From positions 15,900,094-15,964,093 of the forward strand of contig CM063255.1 in the NCBI GenBank assembly GCA_032158295.1: a stretch of DNA of 64,000 nt, written 5' to 3'. The DNA is from Pycnopodia helianthoides (taxonomy: Eukaryota > Echinodermata > Asteroidea > Forcipulatida > Asteriidae). The position numbers were made by a program, and so were the translations under genes. A model generated the notes under the pieces. It did not search any database, had not been told where the DNA came from, and was given only the letters and a program-made list of their open reading frames with translations. Every line of letters starts with the position of its first letter. Positions within the stretch are counted from its first letter, which is position 1. Below are positions 55,201-64,000 of this stretch, in pieces.

Positions 55201-58200
55201 AAAAAACTTACTTGGTAAGGAACACTGCAACTGTTGAGAAATTTTGAGAAACGATTCCCTTCTAGGGAATGTGGTTTTAGAGAATGGGATTCAAAAGTTT
55301 CACTCTGTGAAAAGGTTTCATGCAACTTCGATGACCGACTGAGCCCAACTTTTCACAGGTTTGTTATTTTGTGCATATGTAGGAATTCACCAAGTGAGGG
55401 TACTAGTCTTTGACAATTACCAAAAGTATATGCTGCCTTTAAATAGGATTAGAACAATTAAACAGTTCAATAACGAAAAAGATACACTTTGCCTTTAAGG
55501 TCTATTGTGTAAATTTTTCCTCAGGACTCATATCTACCTGACGCTAGTCTGGTGCCGACACTGTGCTTGCAAATTGACCGTATAGACATCCAGAGTACAG
55601 AACCCATGTACGCTCGGAAGCTCATCAAACCCGTCAGTAGACTCCCTCCTGCCGACTGTAGCTCCAAGCTGATGCATCATTGCTACACTCACAAATACTA
55701 CAAGGTAAAAAGGGTGATTTTCATCAAGCCTGTTAACAGAAAATACTGCTTAGGGGTCTTGTCAAAATTATCCAGGGCAGGTAGTCGGATAAGAAAACTC
55801 TGATGTCAGATTTTTGTTGGATTTCCGTTGAACATTTGATTTGTGCAGTAAGTTTGCAGCCACCTAGTGTCCCTGATAGTCCCTGAAATGCCAGTAGTCA
55901 CAAGCCTAGGGCCCAATTTCAGAGAACTTCTCAGGCCTGATATTTCATCTCTGAAAGGGCAAGGCCATTTTGATTTTGCAAATGACACTTGTATTGGAAA
56001 GTCATCAAGTCTATGGGAAACTTTTGAAAGGGCACTAAGGCCAAGACCAAGGGCAACAGAGGCCATGGCCCCCGTGGCCTCTGTGTAATCCAGGCCTGGC
56101 TTCTTCAGCACAAAAAGTTATGCTTAACGGAATAAGGTGACCAGTCAAAATACCACGCCGTAAGTACCATCTGTAACTGGTATCCTGGTCATTTTTGCTT
56201 TAAAGCAGAAAATTGTTATGCAATGTTTTCCGCTCTAAAGCGGCACAATGAAAATGGACCTTGGTCTTTGCAAGCATTTTTCTGTTTTCTGACAGATATT
56301 TGGATGCCAGTTTGGTTTGACCTATGTTGACCCCAGGAGCGACCTTTCACCTCCAATTCTTCCCATCATGCCCTCTTGGAGTGCAGCCGTGTATCACAAG
56401 TTGCTGGTGCTCCCTGTCTACTGGTGAGTATAAAGTCTTGTGAGTGTGAAAATGGTAGCTGGAACTGGTTACCAGCCAAAATGCAATATTATACAAATAT
56501 TGTTTGCACTTGAGTGCATCCAGGGGACTTCGTGTAAATAACTTCACTGCCGCTAACTTCAGGAAACCTGACGATGACCTAGAGCAAGCTAGTTGAAACA
56601 TCAAGACCAACTAATAACTCACTCCACCGCAGTGAATTAAAGTAGTATCTCGAATTCCAAAATCTGCTGCGTGGCAGTAGAATAAATAGCAAGCCAAGTT
56701 TTTCAAGAACAGTCTATGCTACAAAGTAGATATAAACATGGAGTTATCGCAAACTGAATATATATATTGATACCAAACCCTTATCCTTGAATAGCATTGA
56801 GCAGGAGCAGGTGTATCGTTGCCGAGCGGATAAGAGCACCGGACTCGGGCTCTGGTGTTTCTGATCAGCAGAGTGTGGGTTCGAGTCCCGGTCGGGACAC
56901 TTGTTTTCTTAAGCAAGAGACACCATTATTGCTGCGTCCTTCAGATGAGACGTAAAGTCGTAGGTCCCGTGTCTTGTTTAATGCACGTAAAAGAACCCAG
57001 TGCACTTATCGTAGAGAGAAGGGGTTCGCCCCGGTGTTCCTGGTTTGATTGGCTGCAGATTGCGCCACAGCACTGTGTAAACCATTACATGATGCTATGT
57101 AAAGGCAAAAGGTCTCATACTTCAAAACGGAGCTCCATATACCTTGCAGGATAAATTATATAATAATGTCTGAGCGCCATGAGCGTCACTGAGTGATGGA
57201 TGTAAGCACTATATGAGAAGCCACTTTTATTATTATTATAAGTAAACATAATCATCAGTAAATTCATTTTTTGAACAGTGTTTCATTTTGTCCATTCTTA
57301 GGAATGAACGCAATCTGGTTCACTCTGAGGTGATGCTGGAGCTGCCTGGTTTATCGTTTAATGCCACCAAAGCCCAGTGTCTACTCATGATGCATATCTA
57401 CAACACCTGGTCTAGTAAGCAGCCTCAGATGGTGGTGTCTCGGCTAGCCAGAACCAGTCTCACGGATGATGTTTTCAAACCATCAGGTCGGTATCTCATC
57501 CCATAAGTTCAGATGGATCACAGAGAAATGTACCGATTCTGTGTCTTTTGCAAAGTTTTGAAACGTTCTCATGATAGATATTGCTATTCTCCCTTTGCAC
57601 GATCAGCCATTTGCGTGTAGAGCCTCAATTGGGGACAGCAGTGATTAGAAGCATTATATAACTCACTTCTCATACTACTTGTATTTTATAGGCTTATATT
57701 ATATTTATTTTGTTTGTAAATAGTTTTCTTGTTACCAACCTATGATTGGATGAACAGGCTTTAGAGTCACAGTGTTTTCACTTTGTTCTTCCTGGCCATC
57801 TTAGATTGGATTGTCTTTACTCTGCTTGTTGTACTCCCTCCCATTCCTCTCTTCCCCAATCCGCTCCCCTTCTATACATTTCTCATCCCACCCCTATCTC
57901 AATCTTACCTACTATACCTCTATTACATCTATTCTTTTTATTGGTATTTGTTATACATTAATCTTTCATCATGACTGTCTTTGATGCTATGACATTTCTA
58001 ACTTTGTATATGTATGTTTGTATTTTAGAATGTTTGGCCGATTAAATAATAATAATAATATAAATAATAATATTTCCATGGTGTTACCACAAACCTCTCT
58101 AGATTGTATCTCCACCGATGCAAGTTTCAAATTACTCATTTATCCCACCATGCATGTTCAAATTCTCATTGTATCTCCACCATGCAAGTTCAAGATACTC

Positions 58201-61200
58201 AATTGTATCTCCACCATGCAATGTTTCAAAATTACTCATTGTATCTCCACCATGCAAGTTCAAAGATTACTCATTGTATTCCACCATGCAATGTTTCAAA
58301 GATTACTCATTGTATCTCCACCATGCAATGTTTCAAAGATTACTCATTGTATCTCCACCATGCAATGTTTCAAAGATTACTCATTGTATCTCCACCATGC
58401 AATGTTTCAAAGATTACTCATTGTATCTCCACCATGCAATGTTTCAAAGATTACTCATTGTATCTCCACCATGCAATGTTTCAAAGATTACTCATTGTAT
58501 CTCCACCATGCAATGTTTCAAAGATTACTCATTGTATCTCCACCATGCAATGTTTCAAAGATTACTCATTGTATCTCCACCATGCAATGTTTCAAAGATT
58601 ACTCATTGTATCTCCACCATGCAATGTTTCAAACATTACTCATTGTATCTCCACCATGCAATGTTTCAAATATTACTCATTGTATCTCCACCATGCAATG
58701 TTTCAAAGATTACTCATTGTATCTCCACCATGCAATGTTTCAAAGATTACTCATTGTATCTCCACCATGCAATGTTTCAAAGATTACTCATTGTATCTCC
58801 ACCATGCAAAGTTTCAAAGATTACTCATTGTATCTCCACCATGCAATGTTTCAAAGATTACTCATTGTATCTCCACCATGCAATGTTCAAAGATTACTCA
58901 TTGTATCTCCACCATGCAATTTTCAAAGATTACTCATTGTATCTCCACCATGCAATGTTTCAAACATTACTCATTGTATCTCCACCATGCAATGTTTCAA
59001 AGATTACTCATTGTATCTCCACCATGCAATGTTTCAAACATTACTCATTGTATCTCCACCATGCAATGTTTCAAAGATTACTCATTGTATCTCCACCATG
59101 CAATGTTTCAAAGATTACTCATTGTATCTCCACCATGCAATGTTTCAAAGATTACTCATTGTATCTCCACCATGCAATGTTTCAAACATTACTCATTGTA
59201 TCTCCACCATGCAATGTTTCAAACATTACTCATTGTATCTCCACCATGCAATGTTTCAAACATTACTCATTGTATCTCCACCATGCAATGTTTCAAAGAT
59301 TACTCATTGTATCTCCACCATGCAATGTTTCAAAGATTACTCATTGTATCTCCACCATGCAATGTTTCAAAGATTACTCATTGTATCTCCACCATGCAAT
59401 GTTTCAAAGATTACTCATTGTATCTCCACCATGCAATGTTTCAAAGATTACTCATTGTATCTCCACCATGCAATGTTTCAAAGATTACTCATTGTATCTC
59501 CACCATGCAATATTCCAAAGATTACTCATTGTATCTCCACCATGCAATGTTTCAAAGATACTCATTGTATCTCCACCATGCAATGTTTCAAAGATTACTC
59601 ATTGTATCTCCACCATGCAATTTTCAAAGATACTCATTGTATCTCCACCATGCAATGTTTCAAACATTACTCATTGTATCTCCACCATGCAATGTTTCAA
59701 AGATTACTCATTGTATCTCCACCATGCAATGTTCAAAGATTACTCATTGTATCTCCACCATGCAATTTTCCCAAAGATTACTCATTGTATCTCCACCATG
59801 CAATGTTTCAAAGATTACTCATTGTATCTCCACCATGCAATGTTCAAAGATTACTCATTGTATCTCCACCATGCAATGTTTCAAAGATTACTCATTGTAT
59901 CTCCACCATGCAATGTTTCAAAGATTACTCATTGTATCTCCACCATGCAATGTTTCAAAGATTACTCATTGTATCTCCACCATGCAATGTTTCAAAGATT
60001 ACTCATTGTATCTCCACCGTGCAATGTTTCAAAGATTACTCATTGTATCTCCACCATGCAATGTTTCAAAGATTACTCATTGTATCTCCACCATGCAATG
60101 TTTCAAAGATTACTCATTGTATCTCCACCATGCAATGTTTCAAAGATTACTCATTGTATCTCCACCATGCAATGTTTCAAAGATTACTCATTGTATCTCC
60201 ACCATGCAATGTTTCAAAGATTACTCATTGTATCTCCACCATGCAATGTTTCAAAGATTACTCATTGTATCTCCACCATGCAATGTTTCAAAGATTACTC
60301 ATTGTATCTCCACCAGTGCAATGTTTCAAAGATTACTCATTGTATCTCCACCATGCAATGTTTCAAGATTACTCATTGTATCTCCACATGCATATGTTTC
60401 AAAGATTCTCATGTATCTCCACCATGCAATGTTCAAGATTACCTCATTGTCATCTCCACCATGGCAAGTTTCAAGATTATCATTGTATCTCCACCATGCA
60501 ATGTTTCAAACATTGACCTAAATGACACTCCACATGCAGTTTCAACATTACTTTGTATCTCCACATGCAATGTTTCAAAGTTTACTCATTGTATCTCCAC
60601 CATGCATGTTTCATAAGATACCCCATTTTTCTCCACCTGCATGTTTCAAAGATTACTCTTGTATCTCCACCATGCTGTTTTCAAAGATTACTCATTGTAT
60701 CTCACCATGCAATGTTTCAACGATTACTCATTGTATCTCCACCATGCAATGTTTCAAGATTACTCATTGGTATCTCCACACATGCAATGTTTCAAGATTA
60801 TATTGTATCTCCACCGTGCAATGTTTCAAAGATTACTCATTGTATCTCCACCATCGACAATGTTTCAAAGATTACTCATTGATCTCCACCATGCAAGTTT
60901 CAAAGATTATCATTTTGGATCTCCACATGCAATGTTCAAAGATTACTATGTATCTCCACCATAGCAATGTTTCAAAAATTCTCATGTATCCACATGCAAT
61001 GTTTCAAAGATTACTCATTGTATCTCCACATGCAATGTTTCAAAGATTATCATTGTATCTCCACCTGCAATGTTCAAAGATTATCGCATTGATTCACCTG
61101 CAATGTTTCAAGATTACCATGTATCCCACCGTGCATGTTTCAAAGATTACTCATTGTATCTCCACCATGCAATGTTTCAAAATTACTCATTGTATCTCCA

Positions 61201-63408
61201 CAAGCATGTTTCAAAGATATCATTGTTCTCCACCATGCAATGTTTCAAAGATTACTCATTGTATCTCCACCATGCAATGTTTCAAAGATTACTCATTGTA
61301 TCTCCACCATGCAATGTTTCAAAGATTACTCATTGTATCTCCACCATGCAATGTTTCAAAGATTACTCATTGTATCTCCACCATGCAATGTTTCAAAGAT
61401 TACTCATTGTATCTCCACCATGCAATGTTTCAAAGATTACTCATTGTATCTCCACCATGCAATGTTTCAAAGATTACTCATTGTATCTCCACCATGCAAT
61501 GTTTCAAAGATTACTCATTGTATCTCCACCATGCAATGTTTCAAAGATTACTCATTGTATCTCCACCATGCAATGTTTCAAAGATTACTCATTGTATCTC
61601 CACCATGCAATGTTTCAAAGATTACTCATTGTATCTCCACCATGCAATGTTTCAAAGATTACTCATTGTATCTCCACCATGCAATGTTTCAAAGATTACT
61701 CATTGTATCTCCACCATGCAAAGTTTCAACTCTGGTGTTTATTTGTGACATTTCATTTTCAGTGAAGGCATTCCCATCAGGCCAGCCTGTGCTGCAGGCC
61801 TCCATCCATAGCCTGGAGGTCAGAATGTCCCAAACTAAAGCAGTCCAGGCTATCTCCGGCACCCTAAGTCAAGCCCAGCTCATCATGCAGGCGTTAGGTA
61901 AGGTCTTTAGTTTGATGTCGATTTGTTTGTTTTCTCGAACGTATCGGCCCGATAATGCTAGCTTGTGCATGAGGAGAACCCTGTTCCATTATAAATTTAC
62001 TTTGATGTTGCTTCTGTGTGTTCCTTTCTCTTCTTTGTGCTTTCATGTTGCAGACCAAGGCAGGGCCAGTGACACACCGCTGTTTCATGGCCCAGTGGAA
62101 ACGACAAACCTGCACCAGTATAAGAGCTTGATGAAACAGCAGTCGGGTGCTTCCCAAATCGACACGGTTGACCTGTTGACGTTCACGTTGCAGATTCCCA
62201 GAATTTCTGATCTGGAAAAAACTGTTGGAGGTATGGATTAAGATTACCGGCAAACCAGTAGCACTTTTTCAATGAAAACTGCCTTAATATGGCAGCTTCG
62301 ATTACCGCTACGACTGTTGTTAAGGGTGTTGTTAAGGAAGTCCTATACTTCAACGCATGATGACGCTGAAATCTAGTCGGAGCCGTACAGGGCTTGAATT
62401 TTGGGGAAAAATGCACAAGACCACGGGGCTTGTAGCTCGAAATGTTTACTGGACTGAAATTGTTTTGACAAGACCAGAATCAAAACGAGACAAAAACTTC
62501 CTGACACAGTTGAGCATGCATTGAACTGTTCTGTTTTGTTTTTGTGAGATTTTGTTATTAAGCACTAAGACTTATAAGAGAATATTCATCTCATTTGTCT
62601 TTATGGGTACTAAATATACTTCATTACTCAATGGAATGGAATGGTATTTTATCAAAATCAAAATCAACATTTGAACATAATTTGTTTTTGTTCAAGATAT
62701 TACACAGTGAGATATTATTTTTTCAATTGAAAAAAACACAAGACCGACAGACTCGTCCAGTCATGAGTTTACTGGCCTGACACTAGAACTGCTGGCCTTG
62801 GGACTGTGGTCCAGTGTACAATTTGAGCCCTGCCGTAGCTGTAGCTGCCACTTCAGACTTGGCCAATGATTAATTCACAACACAGAGCGCCCTCTACAGT
62901 TTACCCAGGAGAAGCCATTTTTCCCGAAAAAAAATGTGAACTAAAAATATTGCTGAACAAGAGTAAGTGGGGAACTAGTCACAAATATTCCACATGTACT
63001 TTGACTGGAAACCCTTAAAAGAAACGCCACTTTGAACTTGGCTATTTGTTTCCATTAAGCCAAATTATGAAGGTCACCAGTCACAAATTGTGCGTATGAC
63101 ATAGTATTTTGGCTGGTAACCGTCCGTCGGAGGAAAACAAAATTTGCACTCAGCAACTTTTTGTGATCAAGCAGTAATTGAGCCCCAGATTTGATCGATT
63201 GATTTATTTGAATTTTTTTGTTTCCTGTCACGGGCAGAATCCTTTGGTGTTTTCCTCCTCGACATTCAAGGAACAGCCTTATGCGTTGACCCCATCATTT
63301 ACACATGGCTCCTGTATCAGCCTAGAGTTCAGGTCAGGTCAAAGGTCGTAGAGGAGGCCAGCTCTCGTAGAAGTAAAAGCTCTGTCACCAAGCACAATTC
63401 ATCACAAG
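48309..63408 (+). CDS. VPS13B: VPS13B-like bridge lipid transfer protein, 5' quarter
   Basis: Gene-level entry. Twelve coding exons encode about 977 residues; the family protein is about 4,000 residues, so the gene runs beyond the window. The N-terminus (MLESYISPFLLGYVNKYIKN) is the chorein region that begins the lipid-transfer groove of VPS13 proteins. GWASWAWSYVP, EHEYEPYS and a DPIIYTWLLYQP motif match VPS13B rather than VPS13A/C/D. The product is a tube-like lipid transporter at the Golgi/endosome interface; human loss causes Cohen syndrome. All exon junctions agree in phase except for one apparent missing base near 49157. Introns carry MITEs, SINE heads and a 3.6-kb satellite. Confidence 0.93.
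49612..49796 (+). CDS. VPS13B: VPS13B exon 2
   Basis: Acceptor CTTCCTTACAG, phase 1 to 0, donor GTTTGT. It encodes SEGWASWAWSYVPDIL, an acidic/Gly segment, and ILSVGLYCDRARITFK. GW.SWAW..VP is the strongest VPS13 family motif in the window. Confidence 0.92.
49797..50755. other. Intron; hairpin-element fragments
   Basis: 50340-50400 and 50615-50645 carry parts of the 8307-8390 inverted-repeat family (TTTTAAATGGCTGTTTAAAA, GCAGGGTCGTGGCCGTGCA). No exon is seen. Confidence 0.6.
50756..50992 (+). CDS. VPS13B: VPS13B exon 3
   Basis: Acceptor GGTTTCTAG, phase 0-0, donor GTAATT, 79 codons. It encodes LSKEISTDHPVYSTPSPK and EVLMRGEFFFVHQMGFSHIT. Confidence 0.9.
50993..52035. other. Intron; tRNA-like SINE head at ~51229-51300
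   Basis: GGTGGTCTAGTGGTAAGACA (A-box-like) and TTGTTCAAATCCAACCCGAG (B-box-like) with weak end pairing suggest a tRNA-derived repeat, not a functional tRNA. 51870-51945 matches 44811-44878 in inverted orientation. Confidence 0.5.
52036..52267 (+). CDS. VPS13B: VPS13B exon 4
   Basis: Acceptor TTTATTACAG, phase 0 to 1, donor GTAGGC. It encodes YTNYLTNSLFDPNCPENKQQ, ASFILDWDQHQDTYSEA and TQRFGAVWTDYLFAAER. The YLTNSLFD, PEN, FILD and QRFGA pieces match VPS13B. A SINE-like head (GGTGGTTTAGTACGTAAAGC) begins within 10 bases of the donor. Confidence 0.92.
52268..52960. other. Intron; SINE head and ATT repeats
   Basis: tRNA-like head at 52270-52340 with GGTTCGATTCCTGG. ATT microsatellite at 52905-52950 right before the next acceptor. 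Confidence 0.6.
52961..53161 (+). CDS. VPS13B: VPS13B exon 5
   Basis: Acceptor TTTTGAACAG, phase 1-1, donor GTAAAA. It encodes a Ser/Asp-rich linker, then SPAKLVIGSAIIHRLQKF and VDHEYEPYSTPRP. Confidence 0.9.
53190..54195 (+). repeat. Four tandem ~137-bp units, one split by a MITE
   Basis: GACCGG-TTGGTGGC recurs at about 53219, 53354, 53495 and 54181. Without the 546 bases of MITE plus one TTAA, the spacings are about 135-141. Each unit also has GCCACCAAGCAATAGA. Confidence 0.88.
53523..54064. mobile_element. TTAA MITE inserted in the tandem repeat
   Basis: Ends CCCTTTCAGCCCCAAG and CTTGGGGCTGAAAGGA; TTAA at 53519-53522 and 54065-54068. An 18-base perfect palindrome lies just inside the left end (GGGCGACTATAGTCGCCC, 53538-53555). 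Neighbouring repeat units show the unoccupied CTGTTAAT site. Confidence 0.92.
54457..54623 (+). CDS. VPS13B: VPS13B exon 6
   Basis: Acceptor AATTTTCAG, phase 1 to 0, donor GTATAA. It encodes PEQISTLEEWVPSRSSHITL and VLFSSAQHPYYG. The SLEEY-P-R-type element of VPS13B is visible. Confidence 0.9.
54624..55524. mobile_element. Intron; partial MITE family 2 (55180-55438) and family 3 end
   Basis: Right end TACCAAAAGTATATGCTGCC, then TTAA at 55439-55442. Next to it, 55443-55497 ends ACACTTTGCCTTTAA, like family 3. No exon is seen. Confidence 0.6.
55525..55704 (+). CDS. VPS13B: VPS13B exon 7
   Basis: Acceptor TTTCCTCAG, phase 0-0, donor GTAAAA, 60 codons. It encodes LCLQIDRIDIQSTEPMYARK and LMHHCYTHKYYK. 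Confidence 0.9.
55705..56295. other. Intron, no exon seen
   Basis: CAGCCACCTAGTGTCCCTG at 55857-55875 is a CTCF-core-like word, related to the ends of the elements at 7742 and 37900. Nothing else is recognised. Confidence 0.5.
56296..56423 (+). CDS. VPS13B: VPS13B exon 8
   Basis: Acceptor TTCTGACAG, phase 0 to 2, donor GTGAGT. It encodes IFGCQFGLTYVDPRSDLSPP and AAVYHKLLVLPVYW. Confidence 0.9.
56816..57240 (+). mobile_element. tRNA-derived SINE
   Basis: Head TGTATCGTTGCCGAGCGGAT, B box GGTTCGAGTCCCGG, body with GTGTCTTGTTTAATGCACGT, tail TATTATTATTATAA near 57230. It lies in the intron before exon 9. Confidence 0.8.
57302..57486 (+). CDS. VPS13B: VPS13B exon 9
   Basis: Acceptor TCCATTCTTAG, phase 2 to 1, donor GTCGGT (weak). 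It encodes WNERNLVHSEVMLELPGLSF and CLLMMHIYNTW. Matches the ELPNL..NAT.AQ.LL region of VPS13B. Confidence 0.88.
57487..58104. other. Intron before the satellite; retroelement-like tail
   Basis: 57780-58075 is C/T-rich and ends in AATAATAATAATAT, like a LINE 3' end. No exon is seen. Confidence 0.45.
58105..61729 (+). repeat. 37-bp satellite array, ~98 copies, in a VPS13B intron
   Basis: The unit is CACCATGCAATGTTTCAAAG, then ATTACTCATTGTATCTC (37 bases). Most copies are identical or carry one change. Because 37 is not a multiple of 3 and the unit has no stop in any forward frame, open frames of more than 800 codons occur in all three frames. They are artefacts, not proteins. The array ends 33 bases before the acceptor at 61762. 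The stretch 60355-61240 is much more degraded than the rest. Confidence 0.97.
61763..61897 (+). CDS. VPS13B: VPS13B exon 10
   Basis: Acceptor TCATTTTCAG, phase 1-1, donor GTAAGG. It encodes VLQASIHSLEVRMSQTKAVQ and LIMQAL. Confidence 0.88.
62054..62230 (+). CDS. VPS13B: VPS13B exon 11
   Basis: Acceptor CATGTTGCAG, phase 1-1, donor GTATGG. It encodes LHQYKSLMKQQSG, then DLLTFTLQIPRISDLEKTVG, matching the FTIQVP region of VPS13B. Confidence 0.9.
62231..63237. other. Intron, no exon seen
   Basis: AT-rich, with no repeat family I can name and no protein-like frame bounded by splice sites. Confidence 0.55.
63238..63408 (+). CDS. VPS13B: VPS13B exon 12
   Basis: Acceptor TCACGGGCAG, phase 1-1, donor GTACGA. 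It encodes FGVFLLDIQGTALCVDPIIY and TWLLYQPR, then a Ser/Lys/Arg-rich linker. IQG..V.DPI.YTWL.YQP is diagnostic of VPS13B. Confidence 0.93.
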
Positions 63409-64000
63409 GTACGAACAAAGGAGTCAAAATAAATGTTGTAATTATTCTTGTTGACTGATATATTTCTCAGCATTAGTGGTATGTATTTTTGATAAGAAGT
63501 ATAAACAAACTGTCATGACAGTAAAAATATCATATCTTAAGGTTCCACCGAAAATGTTAAACCTGACCTCCGTCAGTAGACTGTGTTAGTTTCGCGCGTA
63601 TTAAAACATCTGGGGCCATTGTGTTCCCAACCATATGGAGTTTTACTTGGGCGGGATTTCAGAAAGTATGACATAGCAGTCTTTAACGCAGTGCACAAAT
63701 GAGCTGAGGCTAACCAGCATAAAATGCTGCATTGCACAAAATACACGGAGTGTCTGTGCGGACCGCTGATCTCTATGTTACTGCCGGGGAGGTTCGAACT
63801 CCTCCCATGGTCCTTTCTCTATGTGCACAGCCACAATCATGGGTACACATAATTTTTCGTGTCCATGTTATGAACAACACTTTGAGAACCAGTGATGTAA
63901 CAGTTATTTTAATGTTTTTTGTAAATTAATTAACCAGCGGTGTGTGAATGAAGAGAAGAAAGTACTCGAGTTTGTCGAATACAAGATCTGCAAAGAGTTA
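63409..64000. other. Intron to window edge
   Basis: No further exon was found before the right edge. The gene is truncated by the window. Confidence 0.6.

Noticed and set aside
58018..60616. Very long open frames (805-832 codons, three frames)
   Set aside because: All are products of a 37-bp satellite with no stop in any forward frame. There is no start context, no domain and no splice logic.
58105..61729. CRISPR-like array
   Set aside because: Units are contiguous with no unique spacers, and the genome is animal. The same holds for the arrays at 20340, 27250, 30830 and 39760.
61070..62241. Open frame of 368 codons running from the satellite through exon 10 into exon 11
   Set aside because: It reads through satellite, an acceptor and a whole intron (61898-62053). 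The in-frame match is coincidence; exons 10 and 11 are bounded by good splice sites.

Overview
The window looks like a stretch of a marine deuterostome genome, most likely an echinoderm and possibly a sea star. The grounds are AT-rich introns packed with small DNA transposons and tRNA-derived SINEs, an expanded SRCR gene, and metazoan splice sites throughout. The species call is inference. No bacterial, viral, rRNA or CRISPR features were seen.

Layout. Positions 1-13608 carry no gene I can support. They hold MITEs, SINEs, a 214-bp tandem triplication and a 1.9-kb element with terminal inverted repeats. Positions 13609-40778 (+) hold one spliced receptor gene that I rebuilt exon by exon. It has eight intact single-exon SRCR domains (all phase 1-1), a two-exon hormone-receptor (HRM) domain and six exons that encode a complete adhesion-type seven-helix domain ending in a stop. 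All 16 exons join in one frame, giving 1267 residues plus a missing N-terminus. The GAIN/GPS module normally found between HRM and TM1 in adhesion GPCRs is absent: the HRM exon and the TM1 exon are adjacent and phase-compatible (0/0). A ninth SRCR exon (18850-19058) is a truncated duplicate of the fourth.

Positions 40779-46850 are intergenic and hold MITEs, SINEs and repeats. A GC-rich promoter-like segment with a perfect 15-bp inverted repeat and a possible noncoding first exon lies near 46854-47023. From 48309 (+) to past the right edge runs the 5' quarter of a VPS13B (Cohen syndrome, bridge-like lipid transfer protein) orthologue. Twelve coding exons are seen, with a strong Kozak start and one apparent single-base deletion near 49157 that breaks the frame. 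One intron of this gene is filled by about 98 copies of a 37-bp satellite (58105-61729), which is open in all three forward frames and mimics proteins of more than 800 residues.

The two genes have no evident functional link. The receptor combines an SRCR ligand-binding ectodomain with a G-protein-coupled membrane module. VPS13B works in lipid transfer and Golgi/endosome membrane maintenance. Mobile elements shape both loci. At least five MITE families sit in TTAA targets, one with a paralogous empty site, and a 701-bp element has inserted into the TM4 splice donor, with its target duplication preserving the donor.
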